Assembly (NCBI RefSeq): GCF_002117125.1
Contig: NZ_CP019344.1
Span: 992,001-1,056,000, forward strand
From: Nonlabens spongiae
Lineage (GTDB): Bacteria; Bacteroidota; Bacteroidia; Flavobacteriales; Flavobacteriaceae
Direction: 5' to 3'
DNA length: 64,000 nt
The notes under the pieces are model-generated. The model was not told where the DNA came from, did no database searches, and saw only the letters and a list, made by a program, of their open reading frames with translations. The translations under genes were made by a program, and so were the position numbers. The stretch's first letter is position 1, and each line of letters starts with the position of its first letter. Positions 35,792-45,502 of the stretch are shown one piece after another.

Positions 35792-37420
35792 TCAAACTTG
35801 CAGAACTCCCATATTGAACTTTTTCTCTATGGGCGCATGATCTGCAGCCTCAATACCCATGGAAATCCATTTGCGGGTATCACGAGGATCAATGATCGCA
35901 TCAGTCCAAAGACGGCTAGCGGCGTAGTAAGGTGAAACCTGCTCGTCGTAGCGGTCCTTTGTTTTTGTAAATAATTCTTCCTCTTCCTCTTTAGTTAGTT
36001 TTTCACCATTCTTCTCCAGCGAAGCCTTTTCAATTTGCATAAGAACTTTTGCCGCACTGTTGCCAGACATCACCGCGAGTTCTGCACTGGGCCAGGCAAC
36101 AATAAGACGTGGATCGTAAGCCTTACCACACATTGCATAATTACCTGCTCCGTAACTATTACCTACGACCACAGTAAATTTGGGTACCACACTATTGGAA
36201 ACGGCGTTGACCATTTTGGCGCCGTCTTTAATGATTCCGCCATGTTCAGATTTACTACCTACCATAAATCCAGTAACATCTTGAAGAAAGACTAAGGGTA
36301 TCTTTTTCTGATTGCAATTGGCAATAAAACGAGTCGCCTTGTCTGCACTATCGCTGTAGATCACACCGCCAAATTGCATTTCGCCTTTCTTTGTTTTAAC
36401 AATCTTGCGTTGGTTTGCCACAATGCCTACTGCCCAACCATCGATACGCGCATAACCGGTCACAATGGTTTGCCCATAGCCATCTTTATAGGCTTCAAAA
36501 GAATCGACATCAACCAGCCGATCTATGATTTCCATCATGTCATACTGTGCGTTTCTTTCTCTGGGAAGTACTCCAAAGAGTTCTTCGGGATCTTTTGCCG
36601 GCTTTTGAGCGTCTTTCCTGTTGAACCCTGCACTTTCTGCAGCGCCTATTTTATCAAAGATATTCTTGATTGTATCCAAGGCGTCCTTATCATCCTCGGC
36701 TTTATAGTCTGTAACGCCGCTGATTTCGCAATGCGTGGTCGCACCGCCCAGCGTCTCGTTATCGATACTCTCTCCTATCGCAGCTTTAACCAGATAACTA
36801 CCTGCAAGAAAAATACTTCCCGTTTTATTGACGATAAGCGCCTCATCGCTCATAATGGGTAAATAGGCACCTCCTGCTACACAACTACCCATCACGGCAC
36901 TGATCTGCGTGATTCCCATACTACTCATGACCGCATTATTCCTAAAAATGCGACCGAAATGCTCCTTGTCTGGGAAAATTTCATCTTGCATAGGCAGGTA
37001 AACGCCGGCACTATCTACTAGATAAATTATAGGCAGCTTATTTTCAATAGAGATCTCTTGAGCTCTAAGGTTTTTCTTTCCCGTAATGGGAAACCAGGCC
37101 CCAGCTTTTACCGTCGCGTCATTTGCGACTACGATCACCTGCTGACCTTGAACGTAACCTATTTTAACCACTACTCCACCACTGGGACAGCCACCGTGCT
37201 CCTCATACATTCCCAGACCGGCAAACGCCCCTATTTCAATGGATTCAGAATCCTTATCCAGCAAATAATCTATTCGCTCTCGAGCGGTCATCTTTCCCTT
37301 AGCATGATGTTTTTCGATACGTTTTTTACCACCGCCTTCAGCAACTTTTGCAATTTTCTTGCGCAACTCAGACAGCTGTAATTTATTATGATCTTCGTTT
37401 TTATTGAAGTTTAAATCCAT
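35792..37420 (-). CDS. Acyl-CoA carboxylase carboxyltransferase (beta) subunit, MCC-like
   Basis: A 542-aa biotin-dependent carboxyltransferase. The motifs GGCPSGGVVVKIGYVQGQQ, MGSCVAGGAYLPIMSDE and GSYLVKAAIGE resemble methylcrotonoyl-CoA carboxylase beta, a leucine-degradation enzyme, more than propionyl-CoA carboxylase. That assignment is a judgement from sequence pattern. The biotin-carboxylase (alpha) partner is not in the window. It has its own TAnnTTTG-like box (37442). Confidence 0.85.
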   Translation of the reverse strand: MDLNFNKNEDHNKLQLSELRKKIAKVAEGGGKKRIEKHHAKGKMTARERIDYLLDKDSESIEIGAFAGLGMYEEHGGCPSGGVVVKIGYVQGQQVIVVANDATVKAGAWFPITGKKNLRAQEISIENKLPIIYLVDSAGVYLPMQDEIFPDKEHFGRIFRNNAVMSSMGITQISAVMGSCVAGGAYLPIMSDEALIVNKTGSIFLAGSYLVKAAIGESIDNETLGGATTHCEISGVTDYKAEDDKDALDTIKNIFDKIGAAESAGFNRKDAQKPAKDPEELFGVLPRERNAQYDMMEIIDRLVDVDSFEAYKDGYGQTIVTGYARIDGWAVGIVANQRKIVKTKKGEMQFGGVIYSDSADKATRFIANCNQKKIPLVFLQDVTGFMVGSKSEHGGIIKDGAKMVNAVSNSVVPKFTVVVGNSYGAGNYAMCGKAYDPRLIVAWPSAELAVMSGNSAAKVLMQIEKASLEKNGEKLTKEEEEELFTKTKDRYDEQVSPYYAASRLWTDAIIDPRDTRKWISMGIEAADHAPIEKKFNMGVLQV

Positions 37421-37441
37421 TCAAATAGGTTTGTTCGTGTT

Positions 37442-37449
37442 CAAAAATA
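37442..37449 (-). promoter_or_regulatory. Candidate -7 box of the carboxylase gene
   Basis: The minus strand reads TATTTTTG, 21 bases before the start codon. No TTG is seen at the expected distance. Confidence 0.4.
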
Positions 37450-37525
37450 CAACGTTTGCGTGGAAAGATAGCCTAGATAAAGTCCTTAAGTTACTTCAGA
37501 TTTAGAAAGGGATTTTGAAGGTTTC

Positions 37526-37541
37526 CGCTTTCGCGAAAGCG
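37526..37541. repeat. CGCTTTCGCGAAAGCG palindrome upstream of the DEAD-box gene
   Basis: Exact copy in the gap between two divergent genes, about 98 bases before the helicase start codon and 106 bases from the carboxylase start. Confidence 0.95.
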
Positions 37542-37599
37542 GGATAATTCAATCACCATCCATATATAGACGTCCTGTCTAACCACAGCATATAAACCT

Positions 37600-37607
37600 T
37601 ACCTTTG
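37600..37607 (+). promoter_or_regulatory. Candidate -7 box of the DEAD-box helicase gene
   Basis: TACCTTTG matches TAnnTTTG, 16 bases before the start codon at 37624. No -33 TTG at proper spacing, so this is a partial match. Confidence 0.45.
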
Positions 37608-37623
37608 CACCTTATTAAATTAC

Positions 37624-38898
37624 ATGACATTTAAACAATTAGGGCTAGTTGAGCCCATCTTACGTGCCTTGGAAGATCAAGGTTACGAACAACCCACCCC
37701 CATTCAAGAACAAGCAATACCTATATTACTAAGAGGAAAGGATTTACTGGGCTGCGCTCAGACCGGTACTGGAAAAACCGCGGCATTTTCTATCCCGATC
37801 GTGCAAGATTTATATCAAAAACCACATTCCAAGGGTAAAAGAGCCATTAAAACGCTGGTGGTAACTCCTACTCGAGAGCTGGCCATTCAAATAGGCGAAA
37901 ACTTCACCGCATATTCTAAATATACCAAAATCAAAAACACGGTAATTTTTGGTGGTGTGAAGCAAACCAGTCAAGTGTATGCATTGCATCAAGGTGTGGA
38001 TGTTCTCGTGGCAACGCCGGGTAGATTGCTGGATCTGATCAATCAGAAATACATCTCGCTCTCAAACATCGAGCATTTTGTGCTGGACGAAGCAGATCAA
38101 ATGCTGGACATGGGCTTTATACACGATATCAAGAAGCTGTTGAAATTGCTGCCTGCTAAGCGTCAATCCTTGTTTTTTAGTGCAACGATGCCTAAAGCGA
38201 TCGTAGAATTGTCGAATCAGATTTTGGGTAATCCAGAGCGTGTCACGATCGCACCAGAAAAAACTACAGCTGAAAAAGTAGAACAACGCATCTACCACGT
38301 CAACAAAAAAAATAAAACCGACTTACTGATCTCCTTGTTGAACAACGAGCTGGACCAGGCAACTCTTGTTTTTTCAAGAACCAAACACGGTGCTAACAAA
38401 ATTGTTAAACAGCTGGATAAAGCTGGTATCAAAAGTGCGGCGATTCATGGTAACAAATCTCAAGCTGCCAGACAGCGTGCTTTAGGCGCCTTTAAGGAAG
38501 GTAAACTCAAAGCACTCATAGCTACGGATATTGCTGCTCGTGGTATTGACATAGATGAGTTGAGCTACGTGGTGAATTATGATTTGCCCAATGTTCCTGA
38601 GAGTTATGTACACCGCATAGGGCGTACGGGTCGCGCAGGAGCTAGTGGTCTGGCCGTCAGCTTTTGTATGCTGGAGGAACGACCTTATCTCAAAGACATT
38701 GAAAAATTGATCAAAACCTCTATTCCAGTTGTTGAGGATCATGAATTTGAGTTTAAAATGGAAGATGCTGCTGAGCCTAGCCATAAAAAACAGAATAAAA
38801 GACCACGCCCTAAAAACAATAGGAATAGTCAGAAGTCGAATTCTAATCGGAATAATAGGTCCCGTAATAGACGAAGATCCCGTAACAGTCACTCATAA
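37624..38898 (+). CDS. DEAD-box RNA helicase (RhlE-like)
   Basis: A 424-aa ATP-dependent RNA helicase. The N-terminal Q-motif region is [10 protein letters not shown], with Walker A in AQTGTGKT (about 41-48) and the DEAD box in [12 protein letters not shown] (about 152-163). The SAT motif is FFSATMP and the C-terminal motif VI is [11 protein letters not shown] basic, Asn/Arg/Ser-rich tail (about 380-424) is typical of RhlE-like proteins and helps RNA binding. It functions in ribosome assembly or RNA turnover, the exact role unknown. A small gene follows 40 bases downstream. Confidence 0.93.
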   Translation: MTFKQLGLVEPILRALEDQGYEQPTPIQEQAIPILLRGKDLLGCAQTGTGKTAAFSIPIVQDLYQKPHSKGKRAIKTLVVTPTRELAIQIGENFTAYSKYTKIKNTVIFGGVKQTSQVYALHQGVDVLVATPGRLLDLINQKYISLSNIEHFVLDEADQMLDMGFIHDIKKLLKLLPAKRQSLFFSATMPKAIVELSNQILGNPERVTIAPEKTTAEKVEQRIYHVNKKNKTDLLISLLNNELDQATLVFSRTKHGANKIVKQLDKAGIKSAAIHGNKSQAARQRALGAFKEGKLKALIATDIAARGIDIDELSYVVNYDLPNVPESYVHRIGRTGRAGASGLAVSFCMLEERPYLKDIEKLIKTSIPVVEDHEFEFKMEDAAEPSHKKQNKRPRPKNNRNSQKSNSNRNNRSRNRRRSRNSHS

Positions 38899-38938
38899 TT
38901 CTTATGAGCTAGTTCATTGAATATCAAAAAATATAACC

Positions 38939-39409
38939 ATGAAGGTTAGGTTTATCATTTTATTATTTGTGCTAACGAGCGGCGTTTTGTTAGCTCAAGA
39001 CACTGATAAGATTAAAGACTTGGCTCCATTTGTAGGACACTGGATAGGAACTTCTACAGGTTTCAAGGATTCAAAAATTACCAGAAGTGAGCCAGCGTTT
39101 GAGAAAATAGCAATGGGTCTTGATGGCAATATCTTAGAGATTGATCTCTATTCTGAATCTTTAAGGTTGCATACCATTATCTACTACAATGCAGAGGAGG
39201 ACATTTACAAATATAACCCCTTTTATAAAAAGGGCTCGGCCAGTTACCCGGCAAAATTTGAAAACGGGAAGCTAGTGGTAACACCCACGCCTGAAAAGCG
39301 GTTCATCTTTGAAATAATGCGTGATGGTCGTTTCAGAGAGTACGGAGAGCAAAAGAAGAATGGCGTTTGGGAAAAGTATTTTGAAGATATTTTTACTCGA
39401 GTTGACTAA
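38939..39409 (+). CDS. Exported small protein, lipocalin-like fold possible
   Basis: A 156-aa protein with signal peptide MKVRFIILLFVLTSGVLLAQ. The mature part has a THAP4/DUF1579-like lipocalin look (LAPFVGHWIGTSTGFKD near the start, then repeated strands). Function is unknown. It may share the helicase promoter (40-base gap) or have its own. Confidence 0.7.
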   Translation: MKVRFIILLFVLTSGVLLAQDTDKIKDLAPFVGHWIGTSTGFKDSKITRSEPAFEKIAMGLDGNILEIDLYSESLRLHTIIYYNAEEDIYKYNPFYKKGSASYPAKFENGKLVVTPTPEKRFIFEIMRDGRFREYGEQKKNGVWEKYFEDIFTRVD

Positions 39410-39411
39410 CA

Positions 39412-39440
39412 AAAAAAAGGCTGCCAAATGGCAGCCTTTC
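39412..39440. terminator. Terminator shared by convergent genes
   Basis: Stem AAAGGCTGCC / GGCAGCCTTT with a four-base loop. On the minus strand it is followed by a long T-run, so it serves the isocitrate dehydrogenase gene best. Confidence 0.9.
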
Positions 39441-39460
39441 AATATTACAGCAAAGAAGCC

Positions 39461-40894
39461 TTATTGTCCCTGACCTAGCGAGTATCCTCGCTCGCCGTCA
39501 AAGGTGTAAAGGTTTTCTGTTTTTATAACATCTACTCCTGCATCATGCAAACGAGTCAACAAGTCTATGATAGATTGATTAGTTACAGAAGTTCCATCTT
39601 TTGCTTCAAAACGGCATCTCCAGTGATCTGTCCAGAAAGTTTCATCAAATCCATTAGGATAAACTTTCACTCCTCTGTTTGTGATCATTTGAAGTGCGAT
39701 ATCACCATTGCAAGTCTCAAGTAAGCCTCCTAGCTCGTCGGCAGTTTTGTCGGCGCAATCTACAAACGCATCCACTCCTCTAAGTTCTTTTTTAGCTGGT
39801 GCAGGTCGCTCGTACTTTTTGATTTGAATCACATCGTGCTTTGCGCTGTCCTCAGTTACAAAGTGAGTGGGTGTTTTACCCAATCGTTCGATAACTGCAT
39901 CGGCAAATTCCATAGTATTGACTTTGCGCTTGCTTGTTTTCTCATCATAAATGTCAGCGGTATGAATTCCTTCTTCTATGACACAGCTCCATGCATTTTT
40001 GATGGTGGCAGCCTCATGGTGCATTCCTAAATGATTCAACATCATCAATGCACCTCTTAAGATCCCTGAAGGATTGGCTATTTTCTTACCAGCAATATCA
40101 GGAGCAGAGCCATGAATGGCTTCAAACATCGAACATTCCATCCCTATATTTGCTGAACCTGCGAGACCAACAGAACCAGAAATCTCAGCGGTGATATCAG
40201 ATACAATATCTCCATATAGGTTAGGCGTTACCACTACGTCAAACTCTTCTGGATCGTTAGCTAATTTAGCCGTTCCTATATCAATGATCCAGTTGTTTGA
40301 CTCGATATCTGGGTACTCAGCCGCGATCTCATCAAAAACTTTATGGAAAAGACCATCAGTCAATTTCATGATGTTGTCCTTAACCATACAAGTCACTTTT
40401 TTGCGATTGTAGGCGCGGGCATATTCAAATGCGTATCTGATAATTTTTTCAGATCCAGGTCTCGTGATCAACTTCAAACATTGAAAAACTTCTTGAGTTT
40501 GCCTATGTTCAATCCCAGCGTAAAGGTCTTCTTCATTTTCACGCACGATCACTACATCCATATCTGGATGTTTTGTAGCGATGTATGGGTGAAAGCTGTT
40601 ACAAGGTCTCACGTTTGCAAAAAGGCCTAAAGTCTTTCTAAGGGTAACGTTCAAGCTTTTGTAACCTTTACCTCTAGGGGTAGTAATAGGAGCTTTGAGG
40701 AAAATTTTGTTACGCCTGATAGTATCCCAAGCTTCTGATGATATTCCAGTCGTGTTTCCAGAAAGATAGACCTTCTCTCCTATTTCAACTTCTTCATACT
40801 CAAGTGGAACTTTAGCGGCGTTAAGAATCTTAAGAGTGGCATCCATAATTTCTGGACCTATTCCATCTCCTTTTGCGATCGTTACTTTTCTCAT
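39461..40894 (-). CDS. icd: Isocitrate dehydrogenase (NADP-type, long form)
   Basis: A 477-aa dehydrogenase of the TCA cycle (EC 1.1.1.42). The N-terminus is VTIAKGDGIGPEIMDA. The substrate motif is SLNVTLRKTLGLFANVRP and the metal-binding segment is NLYGDIVSDITAEISG. The adenine-binding segment is EAIHGSAPDIAGKKIANPSG. The C-terminal about 130 residues (after HFVTEDSAK) form the extension seen in the long Thermus-type enzymes. NADP use is inferred from family resemblance. It is monocistronic with a strong terminator. Confidence 0.9.
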   Translation of the reverse strand: MRKVTIAKGDGIGPEIMDATLKILNAAKVPLEYEEVEIGEKVYLSGNTTGISSEAWDTIRRNKIFLKAPITTPRGKGYKSLNVTLRKTLGLFANVRPCNSFHPYIATKHPDMDVVIVRENEEDLYAGIEHRQTQEVFQCLKLITRPGSEKIIRYAFEYARAYNRKKVTCMVKDNIMKLTDGLFHKVFDEIAAEYPDIESNNWIIDIGTAKLANDPEEFDVVVTPNLYGDIVSDITAEISGSVGLAGSANIGMECSMFEAIHGSAPDIAGKKIANPSGILRGALMMLNHLGMHHEAATIKNAWSCVIEEGIHTADIYDEKTSKRKVNTMEFADAVIERLGKTPTHFVTEDSAKHDVIQIKKYERPAPAKKELRGVDAFVDCADKTADELGGLLETCNGDIALQMITNRGVKVYPNGFDETFWTDHWRCRFEAKDGTSVTNQSIIDLLTRLHDAGVDVIKTENLYTFDGERGYSLGQGQ

Positions 40895-41106
40895 GTAGTT
40901 TTTTGTATTTCCACAAAGAAACGATTCTCAACCTATAACTTTAAATTTATTAAACTAATGTTTTCCATAAGATCCATTTATAAATCAGCCTTGAACCGCA
41001 ATCGTTTTAGTAATAATGGGGATTACGGGAAGGTGCAGGACAGTTGGTAACTGAAGTGCTGTTCACTGCTTTAGGTAAAAAATAACAGAAATACCGTGGT
41101 TTGATT

Positions 41107-41748
41107 TCAATTTTTCCCGTCTAAAAACGGTACAAACCTGAACTCACCAAAAGTTTTTTTACTGAATTCAGTTTCAGATCTACGGATGAACAGCGTCATA
41201 ATTTGCGGATCTTCACCTATGGGAATCACAAGTCTTCCACCTATCTTGAGCTGTCCTAAAAGAGCTTGAGGTAACTCTGCCGCGCCACAAGTGACTATAA
41301 TTCCGTCAAACGGTGCATGCTCCGGCATCCCTAAATAGCCGTCACCGAAATTAAATCGCGTGGGTCGGTATCCCATTTTACGAAATAACTTTGAGGTCTT
41401 TTTAAACAGCTCGTTTTGTCGTTCAACGGTGTAGACTTTGGCTTTCATTTCAAGCAAGACGGCACATTGATAACCACTTCCAGTACCTATTTCCAGTATT
41501 TTATCACCAGGATTCAAATGGAGTAATTCGCTCTGAAAAGCAACGGTGTAAGGATGCGAGATGGTTTGATCAGCGCCTATGGGAAATGCTTTATTCATGT
41601 AAGCATGCTCCATAAAAGAGCTGTCTAGAAACAAATGTCTCGGGACTTTATTAATCGCCTCCAGCACTGCCTCATCAGTTATTCCCTTTTCTCTCATGAG
41701 TTCCTTGAGAAGCCGGCGTTTACCTTTATGAATGAAATTATCCTCCAT
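41107..41748 (-). CDS. pcm: Protein-L-isoaspartate O-methyltransferase
   Basis: About 213 aa. It repairs isoaspartyl residues with S-adenosylmethionine (EC 2.1.1.77). The start at 41748 (MEDNFIHKGKRRLLKELMREKGI) matches the family N-terminus, whereas the open frame to 41811 adds 21 atypical residues. Motifs are QTISHPYTVAFQ, the SAM-binding EIGTGSGYQCAVL and the FDGIIVTCGA strand. Length is normal for bacterial Pcm. It is divergent from the Gfo/Idh gene at 41876. Confidence 0.93.
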   Translation of the reverse strand: MEDNFIHKGKRRLLKELMREKGITDEAVLEAINKVPRHLFLDSSFMEHAYMNKAFPIGADQTISHPYTVAFQSELLHLNPGDKILEIGTGSGYQCAVLLEMKAKVYTVERQNELFKKTSKLFRKMGYRPTRFNFGDGYLGMPEHAPFDGIIVTCGAAELPQALLGQLKIGGRLVIPIGEDPQIMTLFIRRSETEFSKKTFGEFRFVPFLDGKN

Positions 41749-41875
41749 GAGGTCAAAAATATTGCCTGACTTCTTGATAAAAACGCATTCTCGCATGCTT
41801 TTTCTTAACAAATTACCACCATGCTCGCCTATGACGCATATGATCTATTTGCTATTTTTACGAAAATTGTAGATT

Positions 41876-42844
41876 ATGCTGAAAGCGGGAGTGCTGGGTG
41901 CGGGTCATCTGGGCAGGATCCACCTGAGATTGTTGAACGAGAGCGAGCGTTATGAGCTTGTGGGATTTTATGATGCAGATCCTCAACATGCAAAACAAAT
42001 TGAAAAGGAGTACGGCTATACCTATTTCAGCGATGTAGATAAGCTTATCGCAGCCTGCGACATGATCGATGTGGTCACCCCTACTTCCTACCACCATGAG
42101 AGTGGCGTAAAAGTTCTAGATGCCGGCAAGCACCTATTTATTGAAAAACCCATCACGGTAACTGTAGAGGAGGCGCAGGAATTGATCTCGCTTTCGCGAA
42201 AGCGGAATCTCAAAGGACAAGTAGGACAAGTCGAGCGATTCAATCCAGCTTTTAAAGCCGTAAGTTCCCGCATAGATCAGCCCATGTTCATAGAAACGCA
42301 CCGCCTGGCAGAGTTCAACCCGCGTGGAACGGACGTAAGCGTGGTACTGGATCTCATGATCCACGATATCGATGCGATTCTAAGTGTCGTGGACAGTAAG
42401 GTAAAACATGTGAGTTCCAGCGGAGTCGCCGTAATCTCAAACACGCCAGACATTGCTAACGCTCGTATTGAATTTGAAAACGGCTGTGTGGCAAACTTGA
42501 CCGCGAGTCGCATAAGTCTGAAAAAAATGCGTAAGGCGCGCTTCTTCCAGCGAGATGCCTACATATCAGTTGATTTTCTAACCAAGGCCGTAGAAGTGGT
42601 ACGCATGAAAGATGCACCAGAAGATCGTGGTGATTTTGACATGATTCTTAAAAATGCTGAAGGCGTAGAGAAACAGATCTATTTTGACAATCCTAAGATT
42701 GAAGAAAACAACGCCATTTTAGATGAGCTAGAAACCTTTGCCGATGCGATCGAAAACGACACCGAGCCTGTGGTAAGTCTAGAAGATGGTACAGCAGCAC
42801 TCGATGTTGCCCTACAGATTATCAAAAACTTTAAAGAACTTTAA
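41876..42844 (+). CDS. Gfo/Idh/MocA family oxidoreductase
   Basis: A 322-aa NAD(P)-dependent oxidoreductase. The Rossmann motif is GVLGAGHLGRIHLR (about 5-18), the EKP motif is FIEKPITVTVEEA (about 90-102) and the C-terminal domain is of the Gfo/Idh type. Substrate unknown; sugars or inositol-like molecules are usual for the family. A palindrome copy encodes LSRKRN near residue 107. A 3-hydroxyacyl-CoA dehydrogenase gene follows 34 bases later, probably co-transcribed. Confidence 0.9.
   Translation: MLKAGVLGAGHLGRIHLRLLNESERYELVGFYDADPQHAKQIEKEYGYTYFSDVDKLIAACDMIDVVTPTSYHHESGVKVLDAGKHLFIEKPITVTVEEAQELISLSRKRNLKGQVGQVERFNPAFKAVSSRIDQPMFIETHRLAEFNPRGTDVSVVLDLMIHDIDAILSVVDSKVKHVSSSGVAVISNTPDIANARIEFENGCVANLTASRISLKKMRKARFFQRDAYISVDFLTKAVEVVRMKDAPEDRGDFDMILKNAEGVEKQIYFDNPKIEENNAILDELETFADAIENDTEPVVSLEDGTAALDVALQIIKNFKEL
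42189..42204. repeat. CGCTTTCGCGAAAGCG palindrome inside the Gfo/Idh gene
   Basis: Exact copy, in the phase that reads LSRKR on the plus strand. Confidence 0.95.
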
Positions 42845-42878
42845 TCGCTTTTCAAAGCGTAAAATCCATATAAATTTA

Positions 42879-43766
42879 ATGAAAAACGTAACCGTAATAG
42901 GCGCAGGAACCATGGGTAATGGTATTGCGCATACTTTTGCACAATCAGGATTCAACGTATCACTGGTAGATATTTCACAACCCGCACTTGATAAGGGGCT
43001 TTCTACCATAGCAAAAAATTTAGATCGCATGATCGCCCGTGAGAAAATCACGGAAGCCGACAAAAAATCTACTTTAGATAACATCACCACTTTTACAGAA
43101 CTTGAAGAAGGTGTAAAAAACGCTGAACTTGTGGTAGAAGCAGCAACTGAAAATGTAGATCTAAAAATAAAGATTTTCGGTCAGATGGATGCACTGGCTC
43201 CTCAAGATTGTATTCTAGCGACTAACACCTCATCCATTTCCATTACTCAGATAGCTGCACAAACCACAAGACCTGAGAAGGTAATCGGGATGCACTTTAT
43301 GAATCCTGTACCCATCATGAAACTGGTCGAAATAATTAGAGGTTATTCCACCAGCGATGAAGTGACTAACACGATCATGGAATTGTCTAAAACTCTTGGT
43401 AAAACACCTACTGAGGTGAACGACTATCCTGGTTTTGTGGCTAATCGTATTTTGATGCCTATGATCAATGAAGCGATTGAAACGCTGTACAATGGTGTTG
43501 CGGGAGTACAAGAAATCGACACGGTAATGAAATTAGGTATGGCGCATCCCATGGGACCTCTGCAACTTGCTGACTTTATAGGGCTAGACGTTTGCTTGAG
43601 TATTCTCGAAGTGATGTACGACGGTTTCAAAAACCCAAAATATGCTCCGTGCCCACTATTAGTCAATATGGTAATGGCTGGCAAGCGCGGTGTAAAATCT
43701 GGTGAAGGTTTTTACGACTACTCAGAAAGCCGCAAAGCCGAGCACGTGAGTAAGAGTTTTGCTTAA
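42879..43766 (+). CDS. 3-hydroxyacyl-CoA (3-hydroxybutyryl-CoA) dehydrogenase
   Basis: A 295-aa cytoplasmic NAD(P)-dependent dehydrogenase (EC 1.1.1.157 or 1.1.1.35 type). The start at 42879 (MKNVTVIGAGTMGNGIAH) matches the family, whereas an open frame to 42786 overlaps the previous gene. The Rossmann motif is GAGTMGNGIA, the catalytic His lies in IGMHFMNPVP (about 140) and a C-terminal domain carries GFVANRILMPMINEAI. It acts in butyrate or beta-oxidation type pathways. It is about 35 bases after the Gfo/Idh gene. Confidence 0.92.
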   Translation: MKNVTVIGAGTMGNGIAHTFAQSGFNVSLVDISQPALDKGLSTIAKNLDRMIAREKITEADKKSTLDNITTFTELEEGVKNAELVVEAATENVDLKIKIFGQMDALAPQDCILATNTSSISITQIAAQTTRPEKVIGMHFMNPVPIMKLVEIIRGYSTSDEVTNTIMELSKTLGKTPTEVNDYPGFVANRILMPMINEAIETLYNGVAGVQEIDTVMKLGMAHPMGPLQLADFIGLDVCLSILEVMYDGFKNPKYAPCPLLVNMVMAGKRGVKSGEGFYDYSESRKAEHVSKSFA

Positions 43767-43790
43767 ACTAAATCATCAATCAACCACATC

Positions 43791-44201
43791 ATGTCAAGAC
43801 TATATATTTCTTTACTTATAATACCTATGATCTCGATCTTGGGTTGTCAGGATTTTACACCAAAATCTAAGACACCCAAGGTCGAGTTTGTCAATAAGAC
43901 TGCCTTTGAGAAGAAAGCAAAAGAGATAGTAGCGTTTGAAGATTTAGGTATATCTTATTTGGGAATCGGTCACAAAGTCGACTCATTTGCTTACAAACCA
44001 AATTTCATCCTAAGAAAACCTGAAATCGATTATGATGATTCTTTGCAGGTTCAAGGAGTTTTGGATAAGCTTGAAATTCTTATCGATGCAGAAGTTAAAA
44101 ATCTTTCAGATTTCCAAGGCGTACAGATAACCTTTGAAAAGCAAACGGAAGTTTCTCCAGATTTTATTAAGGAAAAAAATTTGATCTATAATCTTTATTA
44201 G
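43791..44201 (+). CDS. Lipoprotein, first of a tandem paralog pair
   Basis: A 136-aa lipoprotein with SPII lipobox ISILGC (Cys 19). Its EIVAFEDLGISYLGIG segment and C-terminal FQGVQITFEKQ strand match the next gene's VVSFDNLNFGYSIRG and YHGFDIIFTAQ. It lies 24 bases after the dehydrogenase gene, so they are probably in one operon. Function unknown. Confidence 0.75.
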   Translation: MSRLYISLLIIPMISILGCQDFTPKSKTPKVEFVNKTAFEKKAKEIVAFEDLGISYLGIGHKVDSFAYKPNFILRKPEIDYDDSLQVQGVLDKLEILIDAEVKNLSDFQGVQITFEKQTEVSPDFIKEKNLIYNLY

Positions 44202-44633
44202 ATGAAGAACTTCAGAACCAGTTATTTTACAGCTCTTATCCTTCTACTTTTCTCAAGCTGTGAAAGAAACGGAAATACCAATGATGACTCAAAGTATTTC
44301 TTCAATGATCAGAGCTTAGTTGACTATATAGAACGTGAAATCAATCAGGTGGTTTCCTTTGACAATTTAAACTTTGGCTATTCTATCAGAGGCGGTAGGT
44401 TTACTGACAAAGAAGGCGTTACTTGTACTATAGAAAATGCAGAAGTCATACCTGCAACAGATTCCCTCTACCGTATCAAAGCTGACAAAATTGCTAAGAT
44501 CCTTAGAGAACAGACTCCGGTAACGGAACATTACCATGGTTTTGATATTATTTTCACCGCTCAAGACTCGATCAATCCATCGACAAGAATCGAGAGTATC
44601 TTGACATTTAAGTACAATTCGAGATCTAAGTAG
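44202..44633 (+). CDS. Lipoprotein, second of a tandem paralog pair
   Basis: A 143-aa lipoprotein with lipobox LLFSSC (Cys 20). It starts on the base after the previous stop codon and shares its fold and motifs. The two genes are a diverged tandem duplication. No known domain is recognised. Confidence 0.75.
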   Translation: MKNFRTSYFTALILLLFSSCERNGNTNDDSKYFFNDQSLVDYIEREINQVVSFDNLNFGYSIRGGRFTDKEGVTCTIENAEVIPATDSLYRIKADKIAKILREQTPVTEHYHGFDIIFTAQDSINPSTRIESILTFKYNSRSK

Positions 44634-44655
44634 GAATAATGATCAAGATAGTTCT

Positions 44656-45459
44656 CTACAACCCATAATGCTTTTTCAACATCTTCTCATAGCGCTTTTC
44701 TGGAAGTATTTTCTTTAAAACGATGCTGAATTTCTGTAGGAAAGATCCCACCTTATAATGAATACCTGGATTTTTTTCTTTTAAAATTTCAGCGATTTTC
44801 TCGGCAACTTCTTTTGGGTCATTGCCGTCGTCCACGTGCTCGTCGATAAGTTTTAAGGTGTGGGCGTAACCTTTAGCGTAATCTCCATTTTCATTAACGG
44901 GAGCGTGAAATCGTCCAGCGGCAATATTAGTCGCAAAATCGCCAGGAGCCACATTGCTGAAATGAATATTAAGGTGAGCACATTCCATGCGGTAGGCTTC
45001 GGTGGCAATTTCAAGAGCGCCTTTGCTGGCGCTGTAGATCCCGCGATAGGGTAATCCCATATATCCAGCGATGCTGGTAATATTAACCACTCTTCCTGAT
45101 TTGCGTTTGCGCATGTGAGGCAGTACGGCCTGTAAAACCCTGAGTGGTCCGTAAAAATTGGTATTCATCGCGTTTTCCACTTCGCTCAGCGGTGTTTCTT
45201 CCATGGGACCGGTGATGCCTACACCTGCGTTATTAATCAGGACATCGATCTGATTTTCTCTCTCTATGATGTAACCTACCGCCTTATTGATGGAATCCTG
45301 ATCCTGAACGTCCAGTGCAACCATTTGAAATGGCAAACATGATTCGGGTTTGGGATTTCGGCTGGTACCGTAGACGGTGTAGTTTTTTTCTGAGAGATGG
45401 AGCGCGATGGCTTTTCCTATGCCTGAAGATGCTCCTGTAATAAGCACGACTTTTTTCAT
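44656..45459 (-). CDS. Short-chain dehydrogenase/reductase
   Basis: A 267-aa SDR enzyme. The cofactor motif is TGASSGIGKAIA (about 8-19), the NAG motif is LINNAGVGITG (about 83-93) and the catalytic Tyr/Lys lie in YSASKGALE (about 145-153). The C-terminal ~60 residues are basic and include a hydrophobic helix, which could be a membrane or ligand-binding extension. Substrate unknown. It is convergent with the lipoprotein pair and divergent from nothing obvious. Confidence 0.88.
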   Translation of the reverse strand: MKKVVLITGASSGIGKAIALHLSEKNYTVYGTSRNPKPESCLPFQMVALDVQDQDSINKAVGYIIERENQIDVLINNAGVGITGPMEETPLSEVENAMNTNFYGPLRVLQAVLPHMRKRKSGRVVNITSIAGYMGLPYRGIYSASKGALEIATEAYRMECAHLNIHFSNVAPGDFATNIAAGRFHAPVNENGDYAKGYAHTLKLIDEHVDDGNDPKEVAEKIAEILKEKNPGIHYKVGSFLQKFSIVLKKILPEKRYEKMLKKHYGL

Positions 45460-45483
45460 GGATCGCTGATTTTTAAGTAGTTA

Positions 45484-45497
45484 GCTTTCGCGAAAGC
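45484..45497. repeat. GCTTTCGCGAAAGC palindrome between SDR and SRP RNA
   Basis: Exact 14-bp core. It lies 25 bases before the SDR start codon and just past the 3' end of the SRP RNA gene. Confidence 0.95.
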
Positions 45498-45502
45498 GCA
45501 CA

